From: Ruegeria halocynthiae
Lineage (GTDB): Bacteria; Pseudomonadota; Alphaproteobacteria; Rhodobacterales; Rhodobacteraceae
Assembly (NCBI RefSeq): GCF_900106805.1
Contig: NZ_FNNP01000001.1
Location: 682,001-746,000, forward strand
Reading direction: 5' to 3'
DNA length: 64,000 nucleotides
Positions within the stretch are counted from its first letter, which is position 1; every line of letters begins with the position of its first letter. Position numbers and translations under genes: made by a program. The notes under the pieces were generated by a model. The model did not search any database. It was not told the DNA's origin and worked only from the letters and a program-made list of their open reading frames with translations. Of the stretch, positions 51,726 to 61,294 are shown in pieces.

Positions 51726-51740
51726 TTAACGAATGGTTAA
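51726..51740 (+). promoter_or_regulatory. CtrA-binding box between the PAS gene and yicC
   Basis: TTAACGAATGGTTAACC is a second perfect TTAA-N7-TTAA. It is 124 nt ahead of the PAS gene start (minus) and 93 nt ahead of the yicC ATG (plus), so it could control either or both. Confidence 0.65.
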
Positions 51741-51833
51741 CCTCTCTGAATTGAGCCTGGGATGAGCAAGGTCTTGCCCCTTACTGGTCAATGGCTTTAG
51801 GTGCGACGAGTAAATTTGACTGAAAGGGCAGGC

Positions 51834-52724
51834 ATGATCAAATCCATGACCGGTTTCGCCTCGGGCAAGGGGGCGTTCGGCCCTCATAGCTGGACTTGGG
51901 AGTTGCGCAGCGTCAACGGCAAGGGGCTGGATCTGCGCCTTAGATTGCCTGATTGGCTGACCGGGCTTGAGGCCGCGTTACGAAGCGACCTGTCAAAGCA
52001 GGTAAACCGAGGTAACGTCACGCTGTCCCTTCGGCTCACCCGCGAGGAAGCCACTGCGGATATCCAATTGAACACGTCTGCGATGGAGGCTGCGTTGGAT
52101 GCCTTGGCTCAAACCGAAGCCATGGCTGGTACGCGCGGGGTCTTGTTGGCACCATCCAAAGCCAGCGATCTGCTCGCCCTGAAAGGGATGATGGAGGCCG
52201 GGAGTGACTCTGATGATCCAGAACCGCTTGTTGAACAGCTAAAAATCGAATTTGGCGGCCTGCTCTCGGCGTTTATCGAAATGCGAAGCGCTGAAGGGGA
52301 GGCGCTGGCAGGAATTCTTGGCGGGCAGTTGAACCAGATCGCAAAATTGACGGATCAAGCTGCGGAGCTGGCCGAGCGTCGCCGAAATGAGATGGAACAG
52401 AGCCTGCGCGACAATCTCGCGCGGGTTCTCGACAATGCGCAAGGTGCCGATCCTGAAAGAGTTGCGCAAGAGCTTGCGCTGATTGCGGTCAAGGCAGACA
52501 TCACAGAAGAGATCGACAGATTGATTGCACATATCGCAGCAGCACGCGCGCTGTTGTCTCAGGACGGACCGGTCGGGCGCAAGCTGGACTTCCTGATGCA
52601 GGAGTTCAACCGCGAGACCAACACGCTCTGCTCGAAATCGCAGAACCCCGAGCTGACCTCGGTGGGGCTAGAGCTGAAGGCCGTCATCGATCAGATGCGC
52701 GAGCAAGTACAGAACGTGGAATAA
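51834..52724 (+). CDS. yicC: YicC/YloC family endoribonuclease-like protein
   Basis: The 296-residue product matches YicC: the N-terminal motif MIKSMTGFASGKGAFGPHSWTWELRSVNGKGLDLRLRLP and the C-terminal DUF1732 part ITEEIDRLIAHIAAARALLSQDGPVGRKLDFLMQEFNRETNTLCSKSQNPELTSVGLELKAVIDQMREQVQNVE, of which key residues are the acidic ITEEIDR and NRE..T. E. coli YicC is reported to be an endoribonuclease. The ATG at 51834 follows GCAGG; an upstream GTG adds eleven residues with no family match. gmk follows after 15 nt. Confidence 0.93.
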   Translation: MIKSMTGFASGKGAFGPHSWTWELRSVNGKGLDLRLRLPDWLTGLEAALRSDLSKQVNRGNVTLSLRLTREEATADIQLNTSAMEAALDALAQTEAMAGTRGVLLAPSKASDLLALKGMMEAGSDSDDPEPLVEQLKIEFGGLLSAFIEMRSAEGEALAGILGGQLNQIAKLTDQAAELAERRRNEMEQSLRDNLARVLDNAQGADPERVAQELALIAVKADITEEIDRLIAHIAAARALLSQDGPVGRKLDFLMQEFNRETNTLCSKSQNPELTSVGLELKAVIDQMREQVQNVE

Positions 52725-52739
52725 GGACGGGAAAATCAA

Positions 52740-53381
52740 ATGGCGGATCGCCGCGGTCTATTAATCATTCTGTCCTCGCCTTCGGGTGCGGGCAAATCCA
52801 CTCTGGCCCGCCGCTTGATGCAGTGGGATTCCGGTCTTGAGTTTTCGATTTCGGCTACCACGCGGGCCCCGCGCCCGGGTGAGGAGCATGGGCGGGAGTA
52901 TTATTTCCTGTCCGAGGACGCGTTCAGGCAGCAGGTTGCGGACGGGCAAATGCTGGAGCACGCGCATGTCTTCGGTAATTTCTATGGTTCACCAGCAGGA
53001 CCGGTACGTGATTCAATCACGCAGGGGCGCGATGTGCTGTTCGATGTTGATTGGCAAGGTGAGGTGCAAATCCGCAATTCCGATCTTGGCAAACATGCAC
53101 TGTCGATCTTCATTCTCCCGCCATCGATCCGTGAGCTTCGGCGCAGGCTGGAAGAGCGCGGGCAAGACAGTGCGGATGTAATCTCAAAACGGATGCTGAA
53201 AAGTTGGGACGAGATCAGCCACTGGGGGTATTACGATTACGTCCTAATCAATGACGATCTGGATGCAACCGAAGAAAAGCTGAAGACCATTGTCAGCGCT
53301 GAGCGTATGCGCCGCATTCAGCAACCTAGTTTGCAAAACCACATCCGCACCCTGCAAACCGAGTTCGACGGGCTATCATGA
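52740..53381 (+). CDS. gmk: Guanylate kinase
   Basis: Gmk phosphorylates GMP to GDP. The 213-residue product has the P-loop [16 protein letters not shown] near residue 12, the GMP-binding [17 protein letters not shown], and [13 protein letters not shown]. The C-terminal LIHNTER-like region ([17 protein letters not shown]) is typical. ATG at 52740. The stop overlaps the carbonic anhydrase-like gene (ATGA). Links purine metabolism with the yicC gene in one operon. Confidence 0.97.
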   Translation: MADRRGLLIILSSPSGAGKSTLARRLMQWDSGLEFSISATTRAPRPGEEHGREYYFLSEDAFRQQVADGQMLEHAHVFGNFYGSPAGPVRDSITQGRDVLFDVDWQGEVQIRNSDLGKHALSIFILPPSIRELRRRLEERGQDSADVISKRMLKSWDEISHWGYYDYVLINDDLDATEEKLKTIVSAERMRRIQQPSLQNHIRTLQTEFDGLS

Positions 53382-53899
53382 CGATCTACGCATTAGGTGA
53401 ACATAAGCCACAGATTCACGAAGACACCTGGGTTGCGCCTGATGCCAACCTGGTCGGCAAAGTGGTGTTAGAACAGGGCGCCTCGGTTTGGTTTGGTTGC
53501 ACTATCCGCGCTGATCACGAAGAAATCCGTGTGGGGGCTGGCAGCAACGTGCAGGAAAATTGCGTGATGCATATCGATGCAGGATACCCTTTGACGATCG
53601 GTCAGAACTGCACCATCGGTCACAAGGTCATGCTGCACGGCTGCACGATTGGGGAAAACTCTTTGATCGGTATGGGGGCCATCGTTCTGAACGGCTCGAA
53701 GATCGGTAAAAACTGTCTGATCGGGGCGGGGGCACTTATCACAGAAGGTAAAGAGATCCCCGATAACTCACTTGTCATGGGCTCGCCGGGCAAGATCGTG
53801 CGACAGATTGATGATGAAACGGCTCAGAAGCTGACCTTAAGTGCTCTGCACTATCAGGAAAACATGCGTAAATTTCGCGAAAATTTGCGATCTGTCTGA
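53378..53899 (+). CDS. Gamma-carbonic anhydrase family protein
   Basis: The 173-residue product is a left-handed beta-helix of hexapeptide repeats with the metal-binding histidines of gamma carbonic anhydrases: ADHEEIRVG (His), [12 protein letters not shown] (His) and [10 protein letters not shown] (His). Many bacterial members of this family show weak or no carbonic anhydrase activity, so the function is uncertain. Start overlaps gmk stop; phoR starts 6 nt after its stop, so it belongs to the same operon. Confidence 0.9.
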   Translation: MTIYALGEHKPQIHEDTWVAPDANLVGKVVLEQGASVWFGCTIRADHEEIRVGAGSNVQENCVMHIDAGYPLTIGQNCTIGHKVMLHGCTIGENSLIGMGAIVLNGSKIGKNCLIGAGALITEGKEIPDNSLVMGSPGKIVRQIDDETAQKLTLSALHYQENMRKFRENLRSV

Positions 53900-53905
53900 G
53901 TTCAT

Positions 53906-54937
53906 ATGACCGACACTCTGCTCACCGATCTTATCTCAGCCATTCCAATGCCTGCGCTTCTGGTCGGCCAAACCGAGCGGATTGTTGCTGCGAACACTGA
54001 GGCTCAGTCGCTGTTGGGCCAAGCGATCGAAGGCAGGCACTTTGCAACGATTTTGCGACAGCCACAGGTCATCGACACAGTTGAGCAGAGCCTTCGGTCA
54101 AAAGAACCGGGCAGGGCGCGACATTTGTCAAACGACGGCGCACAGGATACCAGCTTTGAAGTGCAGAGCAGACCCGTCAATGGGACCGATGCCGTTCTGG
54201 TGGTGTTTCAGGACGTCACGCATCTGGAACAGGCAGGTCAGATGCGACGCGATTTTGTGGCCAATGTCAGCCACGAACTGCGCACACCACTGACTGCGCT
54301 GATGGGGTTCATCGAAACCCTGCAGGGCCCAGCCCGCGATGACACTGCGGCACGTGATCGGTTTTTGCAGATTATGGCTGATGAGGCCAATCGAATGAAC
54401 CGGTTGGTGGGGGATTTGCTTTCGCTTAATCGCGTCGAAAGTGAAGAGAGGGTCAGGCCAAAGGAGCCCTTGGAATTGACCAGGCTGATTCAATCGACGT
54501 TAAACACGCTGCGACCGTTGGCCGATGATGCTGGCGTTAACCTTTCACTGGATGCGCCAAGCGAGCCAATCACGATGATTGGAGACAGCGACCAGCTGCG
54601 TCAGGTCTTCACCAACCTTGTAGAAAACGCGATCAAATACGGCGGGAGCGGCGGTCAGGTTGATGTGTTCGTGAACCTGTCCGACCGAGATACGGCAATG
54701 CGCGGACCTGCCGTACGGATTAAGATCATAGATCAGGGACCCGGCATTGATGCCAAGCATCTAGCCAGGCTGACCGAGCGGTTCTATCGAGCCGATAGCC
54801 ACCGCTCACGCGAGTTGGGCGGCACGGGGTTGGGCCTTGCAATCGTGAAACATATCGTCAATCGCCATCGCGGACGGCTGCGGGTGGAAAGCGAGTTGGG
54901 CCAAGGTGCGATTTTCACTGTGATCCTGCCGCGTTGA
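53906..54937 (+). CDS. phoR: Phosphate-regulon sensor histidine kinase PhoR, without membrane segment
   Basis: The 343-residue product has a PAS domain (about 10-105), HisKA with H123 in FVANVSHELRTPLTALMGF, and HATPase with FTNLVENAIKYGGSG, IIDQGPGIDAKHLARLTERFYR and GTGLGLAIVKHIV. E. coli PhoR has an N-terminal membrane part; here the N-terminus (MTDTLLTDLISAIPMPALLVG) has no 20-residue hydrophobic run, so the kinase is probably cytosolic or bound to PstSCAB/PhoU. It senses phosphate through the Pst-PhoU complex and phosphorylates PhoB (encoded at 60605). It is not directly adjacent to phoB; pstSCAB-phoU lie between. Confidence 0.9.
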   Translation: MTDTLLTDLISAIPMPALLVGQTERIVAANTEAQSLLGQAIEGRHFATILRQPQVIDTVEQSLRSKEPGRARHLSNDGAQDTSFEVQSRPVNGTDAVLVVFQDVTHLEQAGQMRRDFVANVSHELRTPLTALMGFIETLQGPARDDTAARDRFLQIMADEANRMNRLVGDLLSLNRVESEERVRPKEPLELTRLIQSTLNTLRPLADDAGVNLSLDAPSEPITMIGDSDQLRQVFTNLVENAIKYGGSGGQVDVFVNLSDRDTAMRGPAVRIKIIDQGPGIDAKHLARLTERFYRADSHRSRELGGTGLGLAIVKHIVNRHRGRLRVESELGQGAIFTVILPR

Positions 54938-55007
54938 AAGCGAGTGCGACGCTGAAATTCGAACGCTGAAGCCTCGTCAATTTAAGATATTCTGGGAAAT
55001 TCGTGTG

Positions 55008-55036
55008 TTGTCATGAAACTGTTACACACCTGTCAC
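55008..55036 (+). promoter_or_regulatory. Pho box of pstS (three repeats)
   Basis: Three seven-base direct repeats with four-base spacers: TTGTCAT (55008-55014), CTGTTAC (55019-55025), CTGTCAC (55030-55036). The 11-nt period and CTGTCAT-like sequence match PhoB binding sites. It ends 82 nt ahead of the pstS ATG, so PhoB should activate the pst operon under phosphate starvation. Confidence 0.88.
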
Positions 55037-55118
55037 AAAAGACTTACGCACGCGTCATAGTGCTGCGTTCAGATCATCATGGGGATGATCAGAACGTATC
55101 TTTCTCAAGGAGACTGAG

Positions 55119-56159
55119 ATGTCCTTTGTAAAACTGTCGGCTTCGGCTTTTGCCATCGCTGCCGTATCGGCGACTACTGCTGCTGCTCGTGATCAGGTTC
55201 AGGTTGCCGGCTCGTCGACCGTTCTGCCTTACGCTTCGATTGTTGCTGAAGCCTTCGGTGAGAATTTTGATTTCCCGACACCCGTTGTTGAATCCGGCGG
55301 TTCATCCGCAGGTCTCAAGCGTTTTTGTGAAGGTGTGGGTGAAAACACCATCGACGTTGCCAACGCATCGCGCAAAATCCGCGAAAACGAGATCAAAGCC
55401 TGCGCTGACGCTGGCGTAACAGATATCATCGAAGTTCAGATCGGATACGACGGGATCGTTTTCGCATCCGACATTAACGGCAACACTTTCGCGTTTACAC
55501 CGGATGACTGGTACAAAGCGCTGTCCGCTCAGGTTGTTGTTGACGGCCAACTGGTCGACAACCCTTACAAGACCTGGGACCAGGTAAACCCGAACTTCCC
55601 GGCGCAACCCATTGCAGCCTTCGTACCGGGCACCAAGCACGGCACCCGTGAAGTTTTTGAAGACAAAGTGATTTTGGCAGGTTGCGAGCACACAGGTGAC
55701 TTTGAAGCCTACAAAGCTGCCAATGGCGATGACGAGAAAGCAGCAGAAAAGGCCTGTATCGCACTGCGTACCGATGGCGTTTCGGTCGATATCGACGGCG
55801 ACTACACCGAGACTCTGGCGCGTATCGACAGCAACAAGGACGGTATCGGCGTCTTTGGTTTGGCGTTTTACGAGAACAATACCGACAAGCTGCAGGTTGC
55901 CACCATGTCGGACGTGGTTCCGTCGACCGAGTCGATTGCAACCGGTGAATATCCAGTTTCTCGCCCGCTGTTTTTCTACGTGAAAAAAGCGCATATCGGT
56001 GTGATCCCTGGCCTGAAAGAATACGCTGAATTTTTCGTGGCGGACGAGATTGCAGGTCCTGATGGCCCGCTGGCCGAATACGGCTTGGTGTCGGATCCGG
56101 AACTGGTTGAGGTTCAGGAAGCGGTTGCAAATGAAACCGTACTGGGCGGCGGTTCCTAA
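55119..56159 (+). CDS. pstS: Phosphate ABC transporter substrate-binding protein PstS
   Basis: Periplasmic high-affinity phosphate receptor. The 346-residue product has a signal peptide (MSFVKLSASAFAIAAVSATT ... AAA) and the phosphate loop AGSSTVLPYASIVAEAF, FETPVVESGGSSAGL-like segment (FDFPTPVVESGGSSAGLKRFC), SRKIREN and PGTKHGTREVF. The ATG at 55119 follows AAGGAGACT, a strong ribosome binding site. It is preceded by the Pho box and followed by an intercistronic hairpin, as usual for a highly made receptor. Confidence 0.95.
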   Translation: MSFVKLSASAFAIAAVSATTAAARDQVQVAGSSTVLPYASIVAEAFGENFDFPTPVVESGGSSAGLKRFCEGVGENTIDVANASRKIRENEIKACADAGVTDIIEVQIGYDGIVFASDINGNTFAFTPDDWYKALSAQVVVDGQLVDNPYKTWDQVNPNFPAQPIAAFVPGTKHGTREVFEDKVILAGCEHTGDFEAYKAANGDDEKAAEKACIALRTDGVSVDIDGDYTETLARIDSNKDGIGVFGLAFYENNTDKLQVATMSDVVPSTESIATGEYPVSRPLFFYVKKAHIGVIPGLKEYAEFFVADEIAGPDGPLAEYGLVSDPELVEVQEAVANETVLGGGS

Positions 56160-56170
56160 ACCCTAATCTT

Positions 56171-56201
56171 GAACTGGGGCGACGCCTATGCGCCCCGGTT
56201 C
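56171..56201 (+). terminator. Intercistronic hairpin between pstS and pstC
   Basis: Eleven-base stem GAACTGGGGCG / CGCCCCGGTTC with one T-G wobble and a 9-nt loop, only a short ATTT after it. Likely a partial terminator or mRNA stabiliser that lets pstS outnumber pstCAB. Confidence 0.6.
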
Positions 56202-56237
56202 ATTTGACTCCACCACTGTCATCCCTACGGAGTTCAC

Positions 56238-57710
56238 ATGGCGTTATCCTGGCTGTTGCTCATTCTGCTTGCATTGGCGGTGATCGGTTATTTTGCGGGT
56301 CGGTCCCGCGCTTTGGCAAGTGCCGACGGTGATGCACGTGCATTGCATTCATTGCCATCTTACTACGGGTACAACGTCGCGCTGACCGCGCTGATCCCTG
56401 CGCTGGGAATACTGATCATTTGGTTGCTGGCCCAGCCGTTGATCGTTGAAAACACTGTGTCTGGAATGATCCCGGATACTGCGATCTCTGAAGGTTCGGA
56501 TCGTGGTCTGGTCATGAGCGAAGTCCGCCGCGTCGCCTATGGGTTGGACGGTGCAATTGCTTCTGGCCTGCTGTCCGAGGCGCAGGCACGCAACGCCGAT
56601 GCAGATGTCCAAGCACTGACACAGTCACTGAAAGATGCGGGGCAAGTGCTGACTCAGGACATCTCAAAGCCCATTCTGTTGGCTGCGCAAAAGTACCGTG
56701 GCATCACCTCTACTGGTTCGATCGCGATGCAGATGGCCGTTTTGATCGTTGCGCTTGTTGGTGCTGCGTTGGCTTATATTCGTACGCACAAGGAATTTCG
56801 CGCTCGTAACGTAGTCGAACAAGGCATTCTGGCGTTGCTTTTGCTGGCAGCCTCAATAGCCATCCTAACGACGGTCGGCATTGTTCTGTCGATGCTGTTC
56901 GAAACGATGAACTTCTTCCAACTGCATTCGTGGAAGGACTTTTTCCTTGGCAGCACATGGGCGCCGAACTTCCGGGGCGGGAGCGAGCTTTCAATCCTGC
57001 CGCTGTTGTGGGGTACTCTATACATATCACTCGTTGCGCTGCTGGTTGCGGTGCCTGTTGGCCTGTTTGCGGCGATTTACCTGTCGGAATATGCGACCGG
57101 CGCAACCCGGTCGATTGCCAAGCCACTGCTGGAAATTCTCGCCGGTATCCCGACCATCGTTTATGGTCTGTTTGCCTTGCTTACCGTAGGTCCGGCGCTG
57201 GTGTCCCTGTTTGGGGATGGCGGAGCTTTGGGCCTGGGTTGGATGGCCAGTTCCAACGCGGTTCTGACTGCTGGTCTGGTCATGGGGATCATGCTGATCC
57301 CCTTTGTGTCGTCGCTGTCGGATGACATCATCAACGCAGTACCACAATCGATGCGCGATGGTTCACTGGGGCTGGGGGCAACCAAGTCTGAAACCGTGCG
57401 TCAGGTGGTTCTGCCTGCGGCGCTACCGGGAATCGTTGGTGCGATCTTGTTGGCGGCAAGTCGCGCCATTGGTGAAACAATGATTGTCGTGATGGCTGCT
57501 GGTGCGATTGCGAAATTCTCGGGCAATCCGTTCGAGGCGATGACAACCATCACAACCCGCATCGTCAGCCAATTAACCGGCGATACCGATTTTGCCAGCC
57601 CCGAGACGCTGGTGGCCTTTGCACTGGGTCTGACCCTGTTCATCATCACGCTGGGGCTGAATATCTTCGCGCTCTACATCGTACGCAAATACCGGGAGCA
57701 GTACGAATGA
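56238..57710 (+). CDS. pstC: Phosphate ABC transporter permease PstC (extended)
   Basis: The 490-residue product is the PstC permease, about 170 residues longer than E. coli PstC. The extra N-terminal part (about 1-190, with helices at 1-18, 45-65 and 157-180 and a polar region 80-155) fits the DUF3708 extension found in alphaproteobacterial PstC. The core permease has the ABC-docking EAA loop region SMRDGSLGLGATKSETVRQVVLPAALPGIVGAILL. GGAG precedes the ATG. Overlaps pstA by ATGA. Confidence 0.93.
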   Translation: MALSWLLLILLALAVIGYFAGRSRALASADGDARALHSLPSYYGYNVALTALIPALGILIIWLLAQPLIVENTVSGMIPDTAISEGSDRGLVMSEVRRVAYGLDGAIASGLLSEAQARNADADVQALTQSLKDAGQVLTQDISKPILLAAQKYRGITSTGSIAMQMAVLIVALVGAALAYIRTHKEFRARNVVEQGILALLLLAASIAILTTVGIVLSMLFETMNFFQLHSWKDFFLGSTWAPNFRGGSELSILPLLWGTLYISLVALLVAVPVGLFAAIYLSEYATGATRSIAKPLLEILAGIPTIVYGLFALLTVGPALVSLFGDGGALGLGWMASSNAVLTAGLVMGIMLIPFVSSLSDDIINAVPQSMRDGSLGLGATKSETVRQVVLPAALPGIVGAILLAASRAIGETMIVVMAAGAIAKFSGNPFEAMTTITTRIVSQLTGDTDFASPETLVAFALGLTLFIITLGLNIFALYIVRKYREQYE

Positions 57711-59065
57711 CCGATATTTCCCAAACGCCTGACACCACACCTGTTGCGAAACCCAAAGGGTCGCTGTTTGACAAGGACGCACGCACCAAACGTCGCAATG
57801 CCGCAGAAGGCCGGTTCAAGCTGTATGGCATCGCAGCTATTGGCATCGGTCTGTTGATGCTGGTCGTTCTGGTCACCAAAATCGTGACCGCTGGCACGGG
57901 CGCGTTCCAGCAAAGCTTTCTTGAGCTGAGTGTCGAGCTGAAAGAAGACAAGCTGGACAAGAAGGGCAACCGTAATATCGAGGATATCAAAAAGGTTTCG
58001 ACCTTTGGCTATGCGCCTTTGATATCCGCAGCACTGGAAGCCGAAGTTCAGAAGCTAGGCATTCAGACGGATCTGAAGCCCAAGGGGATGGGTAAGATTC
58101 TGTCCAAAGCTACACAAGCTGATCTGCGAAATTATGTCATCGCCAATCCGGATGAGATCGGCAATACGGTCAGCTTCCGCTTTTTGGTCAACAGCCGTGT
58201 CGATGGTTACATGAAGGGTCGTGTGACCCGCGAGTCTATCGCCAATGACAAAAGCATCTCGGTCCCGCAGCTGGATTTGGTTGACCAATTGCGGGACGCT
58301 GGCGTTCTGTACAAAACCTTCAATCCGGATTTCATCTTTGGTTCAGACGCGTCCGACCAACGGCCCGAGGCTGCCGGGATCGGTGTGTCCATGCTGGGAT
58401 CGCTGTTCATGATGTTGGTGGTTCTGGCACTGGCGTTGCCCATCGGTGTTGCCGCTTCGATCTATCTTGAAGAGTTCGCGCCCCAGAACCGGCTGACCGA
58501 TATCATTGAGGTAAACATTTCGAACCTGGCCGCTGTGCCGTCCATCGTATTCGGTATTCTGGGTCTGGCGGTGTTCATCAACTACATGCACCTGCCGACT
58601 TCAGCACCGCTGGTGGGTGGTCTGGTACTAACGTTGATGACGCTGCCGACGATCATCATCTCGACCCGTGCATCGCTAAAAGCGGTACCGCCGTCGATCC
58701 GGGATGCCGCGCTTGGGGTAGGGGCCTCGAAAATGCAGTCGGTGTTCCACCATGTTCTGCCGCTGGCCGCACCCGGTATTCTGACCGGTACGATTATCGG
58801 GCTGGCGCAGGCGCTGGGTGAAACCGCGCCGCTGCTGCTGATCGGTATGGTGGGTTTTATCGCATCGAACCCACCAGACGGGATTGTCGCTGGATTTCTA
58901 TCACCCAACTCGGCCATGCCGGCGCAGATCTACGAGTGGTCCAAACGCGCTGATCCGGCCTTTTACGAACGCGCATGGGGAGGCATCATCATCCTGTTGA
59001 TCTTCCTTGTGACAATGAACACCATTGCGGTCATCCTGCGCCGCCGCTTTGAACGCCGCTGGTAA
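57707..59065 (+). CDS. pstA: Phosphate ABC transporter permease PstA (extended)
   Basis: The 452-residue product is the PstA permease with a long N-terminal region (about residues 1-220), including one helix (about 43-60) and a polar region, matching the DUF3333 extension of alphaproteobacterial PstA. The core has helices and the EAA loop [36 protein letters not shown]. Start overlaps pstC stop. The function of the extension is not known. pstB starts 8 nt after its stop. Confidence 0.93.
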   Translation: MTDISQTPDTTPVAKPKGSLFDKDARTKRRNAAEGRFKLYGIAAIGIGLLMLVVLVTKIVTAGTGAFQQSFLELSVELKEDKLDKKGNRNIEDIKKVSTFGYAPLISAALEAEVQKLGIQTDLKPKGMGKILSKATQADLRNYVIANPDEIGNTVSFRFLVNSRVDGYMKGRVTRESIANDKSISVPQLDLVDQLRDAGVLYKTFNPDFIFGSDASDQRPEAAGIGVSMLGSLFMMLVVLALALPIGVAASIYLEEFAPQNRLTDIIEVNISNLAAVPSIVFGILGLAVFINYMHLPTSAPLVGGLVLTLMTLPTIIISTRASLKAVPPSIRDAALGVGASKMQSVFHHVLPLAAPGILTGTIIGLAQALGETAPLLLIGMVGFIASNPPDGIVAGFLSPNSAMPAQIYEWSKRADPAFYERAWGGIIILLIFLVTMNTIAVILRRRFERRW

Positions 59066-59073
59066 GAGGGGCA

Positions 59074-59874
59074 ATGATGAACGATATGACACGAGTGGAG
59101 AGAACCGTGGACTCCAAAGCAATCAAGATCGCCGCGAACGATGTTCAGGTCCATTACGGCGACACCCACGCCATCAAGGACGTGAATGTCGAGATCGAGG
59201 ATAAGACGGTCACCGCCTTCATCGGCCCTTCGGGCTGCGGTAAATCCACGTTCCTGCGCTGCCTGAACCGGATGAACGACACCATCGATATCTGCCGCGT
59301 CACCGGGGATATCCTGCTGGATGGCGAAGATATCTATGACAAGCGTGTTGACCCGGTTCAGCTGCGGGCCAAGGTCGGCATGGTGTTCCAGAAGCCAAAC
59401 CCGTTCCCAAAGTCGATCTATGACAACGTAGCCTACGGCCCGCGCATCCATGGCCTGGCCAAGAACAAGGCGGAACTGGATGAGTTGGTTGAGAAATCCC
59501 TGCGTCGCGGCGCGATCTGGGATGAGGTCAAGGATCGTCTGGATGCCCCCGGCACCGGCCTGTCGGGCGGTCAACAACAGCGCCTGTGCATTGCCCGCGC
59601 AGTTGCAACAGAACCCGAGGTTCTGTTGATGGACGAACCATGCTCGGCACTGGACCCGATTGCGACGGCGCAAGTCGAAGAACTGATCGACGATCTGCGC
59701 AAGCGATACTCGGTTGTGATTGTGACGCACTCGATGCAACAGGCCGCGCGGGTCAGCCAGAAGACGGCGTTCTTCCATCTGGGCAATCTGGTGGAATTCG
59801 GAGAGACCGGACAGATTTTCACCAATCCGGAAGACCCCCGGACCGAAAGCTACATTACTGGCCGGATCGGCTGA
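59074..59874 (+). CDS. pstB: Phosphate ABC transporter ATPase PstB
   Basis: The 266-residue product has Walker [22 protein letters not shown], signature [14 protein letters not shown], Walker [16 protein letters not shown] and switch His [11 protein letters not shown]. It drives phosphate import and, with PhoU, signals to PhoR. Two adjacent ATGs begin the gene; the first (59074) follows AAGAGGGG. The [17 protein letters not shown] core starts near residue 22. Confidence 0.97.
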   Translation: MMNDMTRVERTVDSKAIKIAANDVQVHYGDTHAIKDVNVEIEDKTVTAFIGPSGCGKSTFLRCLNRMNDTIDICRVTGDILLDGEDIYDKRVDPVQLRAKVGMVFQKPNPFPKSIYDNVAYGPRIHGLAKNKAELDELVEKSLRRGAIWDEVKDRLDAPGTGLSGGQQQRLCIARAVATEPEVLLMDEPCSALDPIATAQVEELIDDLRKRYSVVIVTHSMQQAARVSQKTAFFHLGNLVEFGETGQIFTNPEDPRTESYITGRIG

Positions 59875-59890
59875 GAACAGGTATTCAGAC

Positions 59891-60592
59891 ATGAGCGAAC
59901 AACATATTGCATCCGCTTTCGACCGGGACCTCGAAACTATACAGGCCCAAATCATGAAGATGGGCGGACTGGTCGAGGCGGCGATCATGAGTGCAGCCCG
60001 CGCGCTGGAAACCCGCGATCAGGAACTGGCGCAAGAGGTGCGACAAGGCGACAAAGCCATCGATGCGCTGGAGGAGTTGATCAATGAGGAAACCGCACGC
60101 CTGATTGCATTGCGCGCGCCAACAGCAGGCGATCTGAGGCTGGTGCTGTCTGTGCTCAAGGTATCGGCCAACTTGGAACGGATTGGCGATTATTCGAAGA
60201 ATATTGCCAAGCGGACCACTGTTCTGGTCAACGCGGGTGAGATCAACGGCAGCGCCGCCGCCCTACGCCGCATGGCGCGCGAGGTGGAACGGATGCTGCG
60301 CGACGCACTGGATGCGTATATCCAGCGGGATGCGGAACTGGCCGCTGATGTGATTGAACGCGATCACGAGGTGGATCAGATGTATAATGGTCTGTTCCGC
60401 GAATTCCTGACCTTCATGGCAGAGGATCCGCGCAACATCTCGTCCTGTATGCACCTGCATTTCATTGCGAAGAATATCGAGCGGATGGGGGATCACGTCA
60501 CTGCAATCGCCGAGCAAGTGGTTTATCTCGTCACTGGCGAAAGGCCCAGTGAAGCCCGGCCCAAAGCCGACAACACCTCGCAAACGATCTAG
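59891..60592 (+). CDS. phoU: Phosphate transport regulator PhoU
   Basis: PhoU is a helical protein that links PstB to PhoR and prevents PhoB activation when phosphate is plentiful. The 233-residue product has two tandem three-helix PhoU domains with the metal-binding ExxxD motifs (e.g. VRQGDKAIDALEELINEETARLIALRAPTAGDLR and VIERDHEVDQMYNGLFRE). Family-typical length. Lies between pstB and phoB, spacing 16 and 12 nt. Confidence 0.96.
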   Translation: MSEQHIASAFDRDLETIQAQIMKMGGLVEAAIMSAARALETRDQELAQEVRQGDKAIDALEELINEETARLIALRAPTAGDLRLVLSVLKVSANLERIGDYSKNIAKRTTVLVNAGEINGSAAALRRMAREVERMLRDALDAYIQRDAELAADVIERDHEVDQMYNGLFREFLTFMAEDPRNISSCMHLHFIAKNIERMGDHVTAIAEQVVYLVTGERPSEARPKADNTSQTI

Positions 60593-60604
60593 GAGACCGC
60601 TGTC

Positions 60605-61294
60605 ATGTCCGCTGATCAACCGACGGTTCTGGTGGTTGAGGATGAACTGGCTCAGCGTGAGGTGCTGGCCTATAATCTGGACGCCGAAGGATTCCGTGTA
60701 ATACGTGCGGAAAACGGAGATGAAGCCCTGTTGCTGGTCGAAGAAGACTGCCCTGACATTATCGTTCTGGACTGGATGATGCCCAATCTCAGCGGCATCG
60801 AGGTATGCCGTCGGTTGAAAACACGCCCCGACACCCGCTCGATCCCGATCATCATGCTATCGGCACGTTCCGAAGAGGTCGACAAGGTGCGCGGCCTTGA
60901 AACGGGCGCGGATGATTATGTGGTCAAGCCGTACTCGGTCGTGGAATTGATGGCACGCGTTCGAACGCAACTGCGGCGGGTGAGGCCTGCGACTGTTGGT
61001 ATCCGATTGGAGTACGATGACATCATTCTGGATTCAGAAACCCACAAGGTCAGCCGTGACAACAGGCTGCTCAAACTTGGTCCGACCGAATTCAGGCTGC
61101 TGAGCACCTTCATGGAAAAGCCCGGCCGGGTCTGGAGCCGCGAGCAATTGCTCGATCGCGTTTGGGGTCGGGATATCTATGTAGATACGCGCACCGTAGA
61201 CGTCCATATCGGACGCTTGCGCAAGGCGCTGACCCAACACGGTGGCGAAGATCCGGTTCGGACGGTTCGCGGGGCAGGGTACGCGTTGGGCTAA
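60605..61294 (+). CDS. phoB: Phosphate-regulon response regulator PhoB
   Basis: The 229-residue product has a receiver domain (phospho-acceptor D56 in IIVLDWMMPN, S86, K108 in VVKPY) and a C-terminal OmpR/PhoB winged helix (LKLGPTEFRLLSTFMEKPGRVWSREQLLDRVWG, VDTRTVDVHIGRLRKAL). It is activated by PhoR (53906) and binds the Pho box at 55008-55036, so it activates its own operon. CTAGGAGACC precedes the ATG. Its last 4 nt overlap the convergent LysR gene. Confidence 0.97.
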   Translation: MSADQPTVLVVEDELAQREVLAYNLDAEGFRVIRAENGDEALLLVEEDCPDIIVLDWMMPNLSGIEVCRRLKTRPDTRSIPIIMLSARSEEVDKVRGLETGADDYVVKPYSVVELMARVRTQLRRVRPATVGIRLEYDDIILDSETHKVSRDNRLLKLGPTEFRLLSTFMEKPGRVWSREQLLDRVWGRDIYVDTRTVDVHIGRLRKALTQHGGEDPVRTVRGAGYALG

